Shown: positions 1-6,312 of the stretch, one piece after another | Numbering within the stretch: the first letter of the stretch is position 1 | How the letters are laid out: the number at the start of each line of letters is the position of its first letter | Assembly: GCA_946220775.1 (NCBI GenBank) | Contig: CAMIFC010000048.1 | Span: 1-10,638 of the forward strand | Source: an uncultured Corynebacterium sp. | Lineage (GTDB): Bacteria; Actinomycetota; Actinomycetes; Mycobacteriales; Mycobacteriaceae | Reading direction: 5' to 3' | DNA: 10,638 nucleotides | Translations under genes and position numbers: made by a program | The notes under the pieces: model-generated | Seen by the model: only the letters and a program-made list of their open reading frames with translations | Told to the model about the DNA's origin: nothing | Databases searched by the model: none

Positions 1-1
1 T

Positions 2-106
2 GCTCGGGGTGCGGGGGATGGGGCTTACCCCACCTTCCCCTCCGACGGCTTCGCGAAGCCCGAATTCGTACGCATCCGCTTGCCAAACACCGCCGGTGCC
101 CCGTGA
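2..106 (+). CDS. C-terminal end of an unknown protein (cut by the window edge)
   Basis: An open frame enters from the left edge and stops at TGA 104-106. The last 34 codons read through a segment rich in G, A, P and F and end ...RIRLPNTAGAP. Most codons end in C or G, as in the other native genes here, and the other five frames give nothing better, which is why I favour a real gene end. I do not recognise the family. A perfect 14-bp palindrome (GGCTTCGCGAAGCC, 47-60) lies inside the frame and may be chance in GC-rich DNA. The gene would be convergent with leuS. The call rests only on codon bias over a short stretch, so the segment could instead be intergenic. Confidence 0.38.
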   Translation, partial: ARGAGDGAYPTFPSDGFAKPEFVRIRLPNTAGAP

Positions 107-170
107 TCTGGCTACGCTGACCCGCTATCAGTCGACGTTCGTGTTGCCAGCCACCAGCGCCCACCGCCCG

Positions 171-239
171 TGTAAAGTTAGCTGACATTTTAGGCGGTTT
201 CAGGCGCCCAAACGGCCCCGTTTGTCAGCCAACTTGACC
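171..239. terminator. 17-bp inverted repeat, possible two-way terminator between convergent genes
   Basis: TGTAAAGTTAGCTGACA (171-187) pairs with TGTCAGCCAACTTGACC (223-239) at 14 of 17 positions around a 35-base centre. The centre contains a second small palindrome, CAAACGG-CC-CCGTTTG (209-224), which shares two bases with the right arm. On the leuS-sense strand one of the mismatches becomes a G-U pair, so the hairpin is stronger there, and it ends in UUUACA. It lies between the end of the left partial gene and the end of leuS, where a bidirectional terminator would be expected. There is no long U-tract. The arms could instead be the ends of a decayed insertion element. The rest of 107-350 is GC-rich, holds no gene I can support, and includes a minor hairpin (AGCCC 271-275 / GGGCT 282-286). 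Confidence 0.4.
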
Positions 240-350
240 AGCCAGTTGGGGGCTTGCCAATCAACCGCTGAGCCCGGGGCGGGGCTTGCCGAACCGGCGC
301 GAGGTCGGCTCGGGGCAGGGGCTGCTGGAGGCTTGGGCGGGGGCTCCGGG

Positions 351-3300
351 CTACTTCGCCACGATGTTGATCATCTTGCCCGGCACAACAATGATCTTCA
401 CGATCTGCTTGCCCTCGATGTGACCCTTAATCGTGTCATCATCCAGTGCTGCAGCCTCAAGATCTTCGCGGGACGCATCGGCAGCGACCATGATGCGGCT
501 GCGAACCTTGCCCATGACCTGCACCGGCATCTCAATTTGGTCGTCGACCAGCCAGTCTTCCTCCCACTCCGGGAATGGCACATAAGCCACAGTTTCGGTA
601 GCAGCGGCCTCAGTGGCATGCGCAGCTGTGTCGGCGGCGGCCCCCTCGGTGCCGGCACCTGCAGCTTCAGCCTGAACCGCGCCATTCTTGAGGCGAGCCC
701 ATAGCTCCTCGGCCAAGTGGGGAGCCACAGGGGAGAGCATCAGCGCGAGTGGTTCAACGGCCGCGCGCGGCACGGCACCACCAGCAGCACCTGACGCAGC
801 GCCACCCTTCACCCCGGCACCTGCCCCGGCACCACCAGCAGCACCGGACGCAGCACCAGCACCAGCCTTCGCCGCATCAGCAGCACCATAAGCCTTTGTC
901 AAGTAATTCACGTACTCGATGAGCTTCGCGACCGCAGTGTTGTTATGCAGGTTCGAGTAGTCCTCATGAACTCCCGCGATGGCGCGGTTGACGGCGCGGC
1001 GGTCGGCGTCCGAAAGCTTGGAGAGGGAGGAAACCGCATCGTCAACGACTGCCTGACCAGTGGATTCGTCGATGATCAGGCGCCAAGCGCGCTGCAGGAA
1101 GCGCTGCGCACCAACAACATCCTTCGTCGCCCATGGGCGGGACGTGTCCAGCGGGCCCATCGACATTTCGTAGACGCGCAGCGTGTCGGCGCCATATTCG
1201 TCGCAAATCTCGTCGGGGGAGACAGCGTTCTTCAGGGACTTGCCCATCTTGCCGTACTCCTGGGTGACCGGGGTTTCCTCGCCGGTATCCGGGTTGACGT
1301 GCACGAATGCGCCGTCGCGCTCTTCGACGTCCTCGGCGGGCATGTACACACCACGAGAATCCGTGTATGCAAACGCCTGGATGTACCCCTGGTTGAACAA
1401 ACGGTGATAGGGCTCGAAGGAGCTCACAATCCCCAGGTCGAACAGCACCTTGTGCCAGAAACGGGAGTACAGCAGGTGCAGCACCGCGTGCTCCACACCA
1501 CCGACGTACAGGTCCACACCACCGGAGGGGCGGCCTTCCCGCGGGCCGGTCCAGTAGCGCTCGTTTTCGATGTCGACCAGCGCTTCATCGTTGGTCGGGT
1601 CGATGTAGCGCAGCTGATACCAGGAAGAGCCAGCCCACTGTGGCATCACGTTGGTGTCTCGGTAGTAGGTCTGCTTGCCACGGCCGTTGTCGAGGTCAAG
1701 CTCAACTTCCACCCATTCGCGTGCCTTAGCCAGCGGTGGCTGCGGCTCCGTGTCCGAGTCCTCCGGGTCGAAGCTGACTGGCTTGTAGTCCTCCACCTCC
1801 GGGAGCTCCACCGGCAGCATCGATTCTGGCAATGGATGTGCGACACCATCGGCGTCATAAACAATGGGGAAAGGCTCGCCCCAGTAGCGCTGACGAGCAA
1901 ACAGCCAGTCGCGCAGCTTGTACTGGATCTTCTCCCGGCCCGCGCCCTTGGCGACCAGCCAGTCGATCGCCTTGGCCTTCGCGTCGGACAGGCCCAGGCC
2001 GTTGAGGTCCAGGCCATCATCATTCGCGCTGTTCACGGCCTCGCCGGCGTCGGTGTAGGCCTCGAGCAGCTCGCCGTCCTCGCCCTTTTTACCGCCAGCG
2101 ACGACCTCCGGGGTGGGCAGGCCGAATGCCTTCGCGAACTCGAAGTCACGCGCATCGTGAGCAGGTACCGCCATGATCGCGCCCGTGCCGTAGCCCATCA
2201 GCACGTAGTCAGCAATGAAAATCGGGATCTGCCCGCCGGTCACGGGGTTCGTGGCGTACGCGCCGGTGAAGACACCCGTTTTTTCCTTGTTTTCCTGCCT
2301 CTCCAGGTCAGACTTCGCAGCAATGCTCTTTCGGTAGGACGCCACCGCGTCCGACGGCGTGGCCTCCCCGAAGGTCCAGCGTGGGTCCACACCGGCGTAG
2401 GCGCCGACGGCGCCAGCCGAGTTGGCGCCCAAGGTTTCGGCGCCCGAGGTTTCAGCGCCGGCGGCGCCAGCCGTGTTTGCGGAGCCAGCGCCTTGGTCGG
2501 CGGCGCCCAGCTCAGCGGATGCCACCAGCCGGTCGACCAGCTCGTGCTCCGGGGCTAGCACCATGTAGGTAGCACCAAACAGCGTGTCCGGGCGCGTCGT
2601 GAATACATCGATGCCGATGGATTCGTGTGAGCCACTGGCGTCCTGAATAGAAACGAGGAAGGTGACTTCGGCGCCGCGGGAACGTCCAATCCAGTTGCGC
2701 TGCATGGACTTGACCTTCTCCGGCCAATCCAAATACTGCAGGTCGTCCAACAGGCGATCAGAATACGCGGTGATGCGCATCATCCACTGCTGCAGGTTCT
2801 TGCGGAACACTGGGAAATTACCGCGCTCGGAGCGGCCATCGGCGGTGACCTCCTCGTTCGCCAGCACGGTGCCCAGGCCAGGGCACCAGTTCACCGTGGA
2901 ATTAGAGCGATAAACCAGGCGGTATTCGTCGATAACCTCCTGGCGCTGTGCCTCGGAGAGCTCAGCCCAACCCTCGTGGGTGGACTCCAGAATCGGGATC
3001 AACTCCGAAATCGGGCGAGCCTTGCCCTTCGACCCCGACGCATTGTCCGCATCCGGATCAAACCAGGAATCGTAAATCTTCAGGAAGATCCACTGGGTCC
3101 AGCGGTAAAACTCCGTGTCGGTGGTGGCGACGGAACGGCGCTTATCGTGGCCCAAGCCCAGGCGCCCCAGCTGGCGCTCCATGTTCTCAATGTTGGCCAT
3201 GGTCGTGGTGCGCGGGTGGGTGCCGGTCTGCACGGCGTACTGCTCGGCGGGCAGGCCGAATGCGTCATAACCCAAGGTGTGCAGCACGTTTGCACCATTC

Positions 3301-3602
3301 ATTCGGTGGAAACGAGCAAACACATCCGTCGCGATGTAGCCCAGCGGGTGGCCAACGTGCAGGCCCACGCCCGATGGATAAGGGAACATGTCCTGCACGA
3401 ACATGCGATCCTCGGGCAGCGCGCGAGTCTCGTCGGCCAGATCACCCACCGGGTTCGAAGCGTTGAACGTGCCATGGTCGGCCCAATGCTTCTGCCAACG
3501 CTGCTCAATCTGTGCGGCGAGGGCGGGAGAGTAGCGGTAGGGAGTCGTGGACGCCGAAGCGCCCTGGTTTGCCTGATTAACTGGGTTCGCGGGGTTGTTC
3601 AT
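351..3602 (-). CDS. leuS: Leucyl-tRNA synthetase with Ala/Gly-rich insertions
   Basis: This cytoplasmic class I enzyme attaches leucine to tRNA-Leu using ATP. The 1083-residue protein shows the HIGH-type motif HVGH (residues 82-85), the KMSKS-type loop as KMGKS (785-789), the CP1 editing domain with the threonine-rich TTRPDTLFGATY region (335-346) and GYGTGAIMAVPAHD (470-483), and the RDWLFARQRYWGEP segment (564-577). A C-terminal anticodon-binding and tail region ends the protein. It is longer than the roughly 950 residues I would expect of a corynebacterial LeuRS. The excess is three low-complexity stretches at about 363-404, 906-946 and 974-1003. All lie between conserved blocks and keep the frame, so the enzyme is probably functional. 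The ATG at 3602 has no Shine-Dalgarno but has a -10 hexamer 8 bases upstream, which suggests a leaderless mRNA. It is divergent from the SdpI-family gene. Confidence 0.97.
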   Translation of the reverse strand: MNNPANPVNQANQGASASTTPYRYSPALAAQIEQRWQKHWADHGTFNASNPVGDLADETRALPEDRMFVQDMFPYPSGVGLHVGHPLGYIATDVFARFHRMNGANVLHTLGYDAFGLPAEQYAVQTGTHPRTTTMANIENMERQLGRLGLGHDKRRSVATTDTEFYRWTQWIFLKIYDSWFDPDADNASGSKGKARPISELIPILESTHEGWAELSEAQRQEVIDEYRLVYRSNSTVNWCPGLGTVLANEEVTADGRSERGNFPVFRKNLQQWMMRITAYSDRLLDDLQYLDWPEKVKSMQRNWIGRSRGAEVTFLVSIQDASGSHESIGIDVFTTRPDTLFGATYMVLAPEHELVDRLVASAELGAADQGAGSANTAGAAGAETSGAETLGANSAGAVGAYAGVDPRWTFGEATPSDAVASYRKSIAAKSDLERQENKEKTGVFTGAYATNPVTGGQIPIFIADYVLMGYGTGAIMAVPAHDARDFEFAKAFGLPTPEVVAGGKKGEDGELLEAYTDAGEAVNSANDDGLDLNGLGLSDAKAKAIDWLVAKGAGREKIQYKLRDWLFARQRYWGEPFPIVYDADGVAHPLPESMLPVELPEVEDYKPVSFDPEDSDTEPQPPLAKAREWVEVELDLDNGRGKQTYYRDTNVMPQWAGSSWYQLRYIDPTNDEALVDIENERYWTGPREGRPSGGVDLYVGGVEHAVLHLLYSRFWHKVLFDLGIVSSFEPYHRLFNQGYIQAFAYTDSRGVYMPAEDVEERDGAFVHVNPDTGEETPVTQEYGKMGKSLKNAVSPDEICDEYGADTLRVYEMSMGPLDTSRPWATKDVVGAQRFLQRAWRLIIDESTGQAVVDDAVSSLSKLSDADRRAVNRAIAGVHEDYSNLHNNTAVAKLIEYVNYLTKAYGAADAAKAGAGAASGAAGGAGAGAGVKGGAASGAAGGAVPRAAVEPLALMLSPVAPHLAEELWARLKNGAVQAEAAGAGTEGAAADTAAHATEAAATETVAYVPFPEWEEDWLVDDQIEMPVQVMGKVRSRIMVAADASREDLEAAALDDDTIKGHIEGKQIVKIIVVPGKMINIVAK
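765..887 (-). repeat. Ala/Gly-rich insert in leuS with a 54-bp imperfect duplication
   Basis: This stretch codes for residues about 906-946 of LeuRS, made almost only of A, G, S, V and K. The 30-base segments 774-803 and 828-857 differ at two positions and lie 54 bases apart, so the peptide AASGAAGGA appears twice with an 18-residue period. The insert precedes the conserved helix PRAAVEPLALMLSPVAPH. A third Ala-rich stretch (594-683, residues about 974-1003) follows that helix. Recent in-frame slippage or duplication is the simplest origin. Confidence 0.8.
2391..2516 (-). repeat. Pentapeptide-period insert in the LeuRS editing domain
   Basis: This encodes residues about 363-404, between LAPEHELVDRL and VDPRWTFGEATPS of the CP1 editing domain. 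From residue 382 it reads as a degenerate five-residue tandem: GAETS, GAETL, GANSA, GAVGA. In DNA the 15-base units at 2433-2447 and 2448-2462 are near copies. The expansion has kept the frame. The expected position is a surface loop, since the editing-site motifs on both sides are intact. Confidence 0.7.
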
Positions 3603-3610
3603 GATTCGCT

Positions 3611-3640
3611 ATCTTAGTTGGTCAATATTGCGCGGGGTAA
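3611..3640 (-). promoter_or_regulatory. leuS promoter, apparently leaderless
   Basis: On the minus strand TAAGAT (3616 to 3611) fits the TANNNT form of an actinobacterial -10 and ends 8 bases before the leuS ATG, placing transcription start at or next to the start codon. A weak -35, TTACCC (3640 to 3635, 3 of 6 matches), lies 18 bases upstream. No ribosome binding site precedes the ATG. With no 5' leader there is no room for a T-box or attenuator. Confidence 0.5.
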
Positions 3641-3646
3641 TAGACT
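3618..3646 (+). promoter_or_regulatory. Promoter of the SdpI-family gene, apparently leaderless
   Basis: TTGGTC (3618-3623), a 17-base spacer, and TAGACT (3641-3646) are followed after 7 bases by the ATG at 3654. The spacing is ideal for a start at the A of the ATG, and no Shine-Dalgarno is present. The -35 lies directly beside the -10 of the divergent leuS promoter, so the two polymerase sites overlap and should compete. Confidence 0.5.
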
Positions 3647-3653
3647 GAGCTGC

Positions 3654-4280
3654 ATGATCGTCATGACCATCGCTCTTGTTGTTCTCGCCATTCTCGTGAT
3701 TGCCGTGGGGGCACTGGGCTTGACCGAAAAGCTACCCGGAAACGGGATTGTGGGGCTGCGGATCCCGGAGGTTCGCAAGTCCCAGAGCAACTGGGCGTTG
3801 GCACACAAGATTGCCGGACCGGCGTGGATGGGCGCTGGTGTGGCGCTGCTGGGAGCGGCGCTGCTCACGCTGAATATCGGCGGTTGGATGTGGCTGGTGT
3901 TCGCCATGCTGATCATCGCCGCGTTGTTCTTCATTGGCATGGGGTCGGCGATGGCGGCGTCCGCGATGGCGAAGTTGGAGCAGGCCCGCGGGCAGGCCGA
4001 AGAGCAGGAACGCGCGGCTGCGGGATGCTGCTCTTCCGGTCAGGACGCCAGTGGTGCCGCCGCAGCAGGAGAACCAACAGCGGCAGCGTGTGCATCGGGC
4101 GAAGCTTGTGGTTCTTGCTCGCTCAATGGCGCCTGTGAGGGTGGCGGGGCTGCCTTTGATGCAGGTCAGCGCACTGAGACGGACAAAACGGCTGGCGATT
4201 CCGCGGCGCAAGCGAAGTCCGCGCCAGCGCTTGATTTGGATGCTGCGCGCCGCGCGGTGACCGCCCAGGACGAGCGCTAA
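3654..4280 (+). CDS. SdpI-family membrane protein with cysteine-rich C-terminal tail
   Basis: This 208-residue integral membrane protein belongs to the SdpI family, named for the Bacillus subtilis immunity protein and signal receptor for the SDP toxin; actinobacterial members mostly lack a known role. Three membrane segments are visible at about residues 5-24, 54-74 and 79-98. The family-like core is NGIVGLRIPEVRKSQSNW (30-47). After a charged stretch (107-120) comes an unusual low-complexity Ala/Gly tail with six cysteines: C125, C126, C146, C152, C155 and C161, including CC and CGSC. The first loop is outside and the tail inside, or the reverse; the sequence does not settle this. I chose ATG 3654 because it fits a leaderless promoter. 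A longer in-frame TTG start at 3618 would coincide with the -35. The tail suggests thiol or metal binding, which is inference only. Confidence 0.85.
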   Translation: MIVMTIALVVLAILVIAVGALGLTEKLPGNGIVGLRIPEVRKSQSNWALAHKIAGPAWMGAGVALLGAALLTLNIGGWMWLVFAMLIIAALFFIGMGSAMAASAMAKLEQARGQAEEQERAAAGCCSSGQDASGAAAAGEPTAAACASGEACGSCSLNGACEGGGAAFDAGQRTETDKTAGDSAAQAKSAPALDLDAARRAVTAQDER

Positions 4281-4282
4281 GC

Positions 4283-4312
4283 TCGACTCGAATTACCCCC
4301 GGGGGGTAGCTT
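4283..4312 (+). promoter_or_regulatory. Candidate promoter with CsoR-like palindrome
   Basis: TACCCCCGGGGGGTA (4294-4308) is an almost perfect palindrome. It matches, at all 12 defined positions, the TACCC-N3-GGGGGTA core that I recall for the B. subtilis CsoR copper operator. It lies between a possible -35 (TCGACT, 4283-4288; 4 of 6 matches) and a possible -10 (TAGCTT, 4307-4312) with an 18-base spacer, a normal repressor position. A transcript from here would read into the ABC cassette with a leader of about 88 bases. The same palindrome could instead be a weak terminator of the SdpI-family gene, though no U-tract follows. Confidence 0.35.
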
Positions 4313-4340
4313 CTCAAGGCATCCCTGATGATTTCGATAC

Positions 4341-4385
4341 TGCTTTTCAAAGCATCGGTTATTCTTTCGCTAACCAATAGTGGTT
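4341..4385 (+). other. Overlapping small hairpins in the leader of the ABC cassette
   Basis: TGCTTT-TC-AAAGCA (4341-4354) is a compact hairpin. GGTTA (4357-4361) can pair with TAACC (4371-4375), while AACCA (4372-4376) can pair with TGGTT (4381-4385) around ATAG. The last two share bases and exclude each other, and the second is followed by TTCTTT. The stems are short (5 bp), so an attenuator is only a possibility. The stretch is very AT-rich for this window: 23 G/C in the 60 bases 4321-4380. Confidence 0.25.
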
Positions 4386-4397
4386 TTCTTTGCGAAT

Positions 4398-4409
4398 GGA
4401 GCATTGATG
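4398..4409 (+). promoter_or_regulatory. Ribosome binding site and start codon of the ATPase
   Basis: GGAG (4398-4401) stands 5 bases before ATG 4407. A second ATG at 4396 opens a three-codon frame (M-E-H) whose TGA (4405-4407) overlaps the ATG at 4407 by one base. This signal points firmly at 4407 as the ancestral start, which makes the TAG that follows significant. Confidence 0.5.
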
Positions 4410-5150
4410 TAGTCCGATCGAGACCAGTGGGAGCAATCACGGGATACCTACTCCTTTGAATTCCGCTACCCAAAATCTAAAGCGGGCATCAATATTCAAG
4501 GACTACGACAAACCGAGGAACCGACCGTCATCCTCGGTATCAATGGGGCCGGTAAGTCAACATTCTTGCGTGCCATTGCCGGTGATCTGCGTGGCGTTAC
4601 TGGAAATGCGCCAGCCCACGCTGGTTCCGTGTACGTCTCGCAGAACTTCATCCCGGTTAAGGGCTTCAGCGTGCTTGATTACGTCAGCTATATCGCTTGG
4701 CTTCAAGGCGCATCCCGAAAGTCCAGCACGAACAATGCCCAGAAATGGGCGGAGTTCGTCGGACTAGGTGGAGATCTACGCTCTCAAGAGTGCACCAAGC
4801 TGAGCGGTGGTCAACAGTCGAAGCTCCAATTGGCAACCGCGCTGAATTCTGACGCTGAGCTGCTCCTACTGGACGAGCCGAGCGCCGCGCTTGATCCTTT
4901 GGCGAAAGCAGATCTCCAAGACCTGTACCGCGATGTGGTCGACGAGGGGATCCGCTTGTGGGTTTCAAGCCACCAGCCCCTGGAAGTTGCAGAGCCATTC
5001 ACCCAGGTCATCGTCATTGATCAAGGAGAGTTAGCGTTTCAGGGTTCGAGGCACCAATTCTTGGCTCTTGGAGCTGATTCCGCAGCTAGCACTGGTCAAG
5101 GTGTACCGTCTATCGTCCGCCGACTCGCACGAGTTCACAACTCTGGATAG
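4407..5150 (+). CDS. ABC transporter ATP-binding protein; amber codon directly after the apparent ATG
   Basis: This is a complete nucleotide-binding domain that would power the two membrane proteins encoded next to it. It shows an N-terminal strand YSFEFRYP, Walker A GINGAGKST, a Q-loop region VYVSQNF, the signature KLSGGQQSKL, Walker B ELLLLDEP with D-loop SAALDP, and the H-loop VSSHQP. The overall pattern resembles CcmA/NatA-type export ATPases. The start is a problem. The ATG at 4407 has a good ribosome binding site (GGAG, 4398-4401, 5-base gap) but is followed at once by TAG (4410-4412). From 4413 to the TTG at 4566, which lies inside the Walker A region, the frame has no ATG, GTG or TTG. 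Either codon 2 is a nonsense mutation, the TAG is read through, or a rare start such as ATC or ATT is used. The domain is otherwise undamaged. The feature may deserve pseudogene status. Confidence 0.8.
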
Positions 5151-5152
5151 CA

Positions 5153-6310
5153 ATGAACAAGAACTTTCTTACCAACTGTGCTCTCATCGTTGGCGGATTC
5201 ATACTCGCGATCATCCTGGACGTTGCGAGGCCTCAAGAATCATTCCTCTCTCCACAATCCGCCTTAGCCACAACGTGGGAGTTGTTTGTCGTCCTCGGGC
5301 CCATTCTGGGCTTCATCTCCGCACGGGAGGCTTCTCGGTTTCGCCTTTTTGTTGAACAAAGGCCGTCTTCCCTAATCATCCCCAGAATCTGGCTGAGGTC
5401 CATCGCGCCATTCCAGGTGCTGAGCTTCCTACTCGCGCTGGGCTATTTCATCACGGAAGATGGATTCGCAACTGATTTGTGGCGGCTAGGGATCTTCTTC
5501 TGCGCACTCCATATCTTCATCTGGAGCCTTGTCGGCGCAGTTCTTGGCCTCTTCTTGCCGTTCTTGGTCGCACTGCCACTGGCGCTCTTTCTGCCATTTG
5601 CCCTCTTGGCATATCCTCCAGCGTTGAATAACCCAGCCTGGCGATACATGTTCGGGCAAGCAGGCGGAATATGCTGCGAAGTCGACCAGTCGCTGGATCC
5701 GCTTTTCATTCGAGCTTCGTCCATCATGCTGATCACCCTCGTGGTAGCCAGCGTGCTGGCTCTCGCTGCGAAAACAACCTCCCAGGCTCTCAAGCTGAGC
5801 CTCCTGGGCGCCTCGGCCATCCTTTTGGTGGCTGGCGGATCCACAAGCTACGTTCAGGCGTCCGACGGAAACTACTATATGACCGTCCAGCGGAACCAAT
5901 CAGAAATGATCTGCAGTGCAACCGACTGTGTCTGGCCAGAAACTCCCCCAGAATATGTAGAGGCTAACCGTCAGGCTGCAAACTCACTTGGCTTGCACAA
6001 TGCCTTCTTTGTGGACAAAACAGAGCCCGAACCCGCATCAAAGCCCAACAACTTCAACTTGGTTCACATAACCGATATTGACGAGCTCCGGAACTATATT
6101 ATCGGGCAACGGCTATCCCGTGATTCGGAATTGGCCCAGATGGATAGCTGCTGGAGCGACGACGATGGACCAGTCAGTGTTGCTCATGCGATCACTGATG
6201 TGTCACCCGATGTACTGCACGCCGCCACACTTGATGCGGCCGGTCACCTACGCACAGACATCGATCGAACAGCTCTCCGCAACGCAGTGAACAGCGGATG
6301 TGGGGCGTAG
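5153..6310 (+). CDS. ABC-cassette membrane protein with extracytoplasmic cysteine-containing domain
   Basis: I do not recognise the family of this 385-residue protein. Hydrophobic segments at about residues 8-24, 42-58, 85-101, 112-131, 132-153, 188-206 and 214-230 suggest seven membrane spans. The basic loop 59-84 (several R) sets it in the cytoplasm, which puts the C-terminal 155 residues outside. That domain holds C254, C259, C333 and C383. A large outer loop (about 154-187) holds C174-C175. All six could form disulfides outside the cell. The start is 2 bases after the ATPase stop, at TAGCAATG, so translation is probably coupled. Its place between an ATPase and a second membrane protein argues for a permease subunit, with the outer domain perhaps binding a substrate or peptide. 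Codon use is less G/C-biased than in the flanking genes. Confidence 0.8.
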   Translation: MNKNFLTNCALIVGGFILAIILDVARPQESFLSPQSALATTWELFVVLGPILGFISAREASRFRLFVEQRPSSLIIPRIWLRSIAPFQVLSFLLALGYFITEDGFATDLWRLGIFFCALHIFIWSLVGAVLGLFLPFLVALPLALFLPFALLAYPPALNNPAWRYMFGQAGGICCEVDQSLDPLFIRASSIMLITLVVASVLALAAKTTSQALKLSLLGASAILLVAGGSTSYVQASDGNYYMTVQRNQSEMICSATDCVWPETPPEYVEANRQAANSLGLHNAFFVDKTEPEPASKPNNFNLVHITDIDELRNYIIGQRLSRDSELAQMDSCWSDDDGPVSVAHAITDVSPDVLHAATLDAAGHLRTDIDRTALRNAVNSGCGA

Positions 6311-6312
6311 CA

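Noticed and set aside
1..350. tRNA or other RNA gene in the left gap
   Set aside because: No T-arm-like GTTCGAATC motif or cloverleaf spacing was seen on either strand.
774..857. Repeats in leuS as a CRISPR or other array
   Set aside because: There are only two copies, they are in frame within a coding region, and they encode Ala/Gly repeats.
945..2558. Plus-strand open frame of 537 codons opposite leuS
   Set aside because: It is the antisense shadow of a certain leuS gene; high GC leaves few stop codons, and the translation has no recognisable domain.
2976..3617. Plus-strand open frame of 213 codons opposite the 5' part of leuS
   Set aside because: Also antisense to conserved LeuRS sequence including the HVGH motif, without its own start signals.
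3618..3653. TTG 3618 as the start of the SdpI-family protein
   Set aside because: It coincides with the probable -35 hexamer, has no ribosome binding site, and adds a charged segment before the first membrane span.
3603..3660. T-box or attenuator controlling leuS
   Set aside because: The gap to the divergent gene is only 51 bases and the -10 lies 8 bases before the ATG, so there is no leader RNA to fold.
4566..5150. TTG 4566 as the start of the ABC ATPase
   Set aside because: It would remove Walker A (GINGAGKST) and the first strand, which are clearly encoded in frame just upstream.
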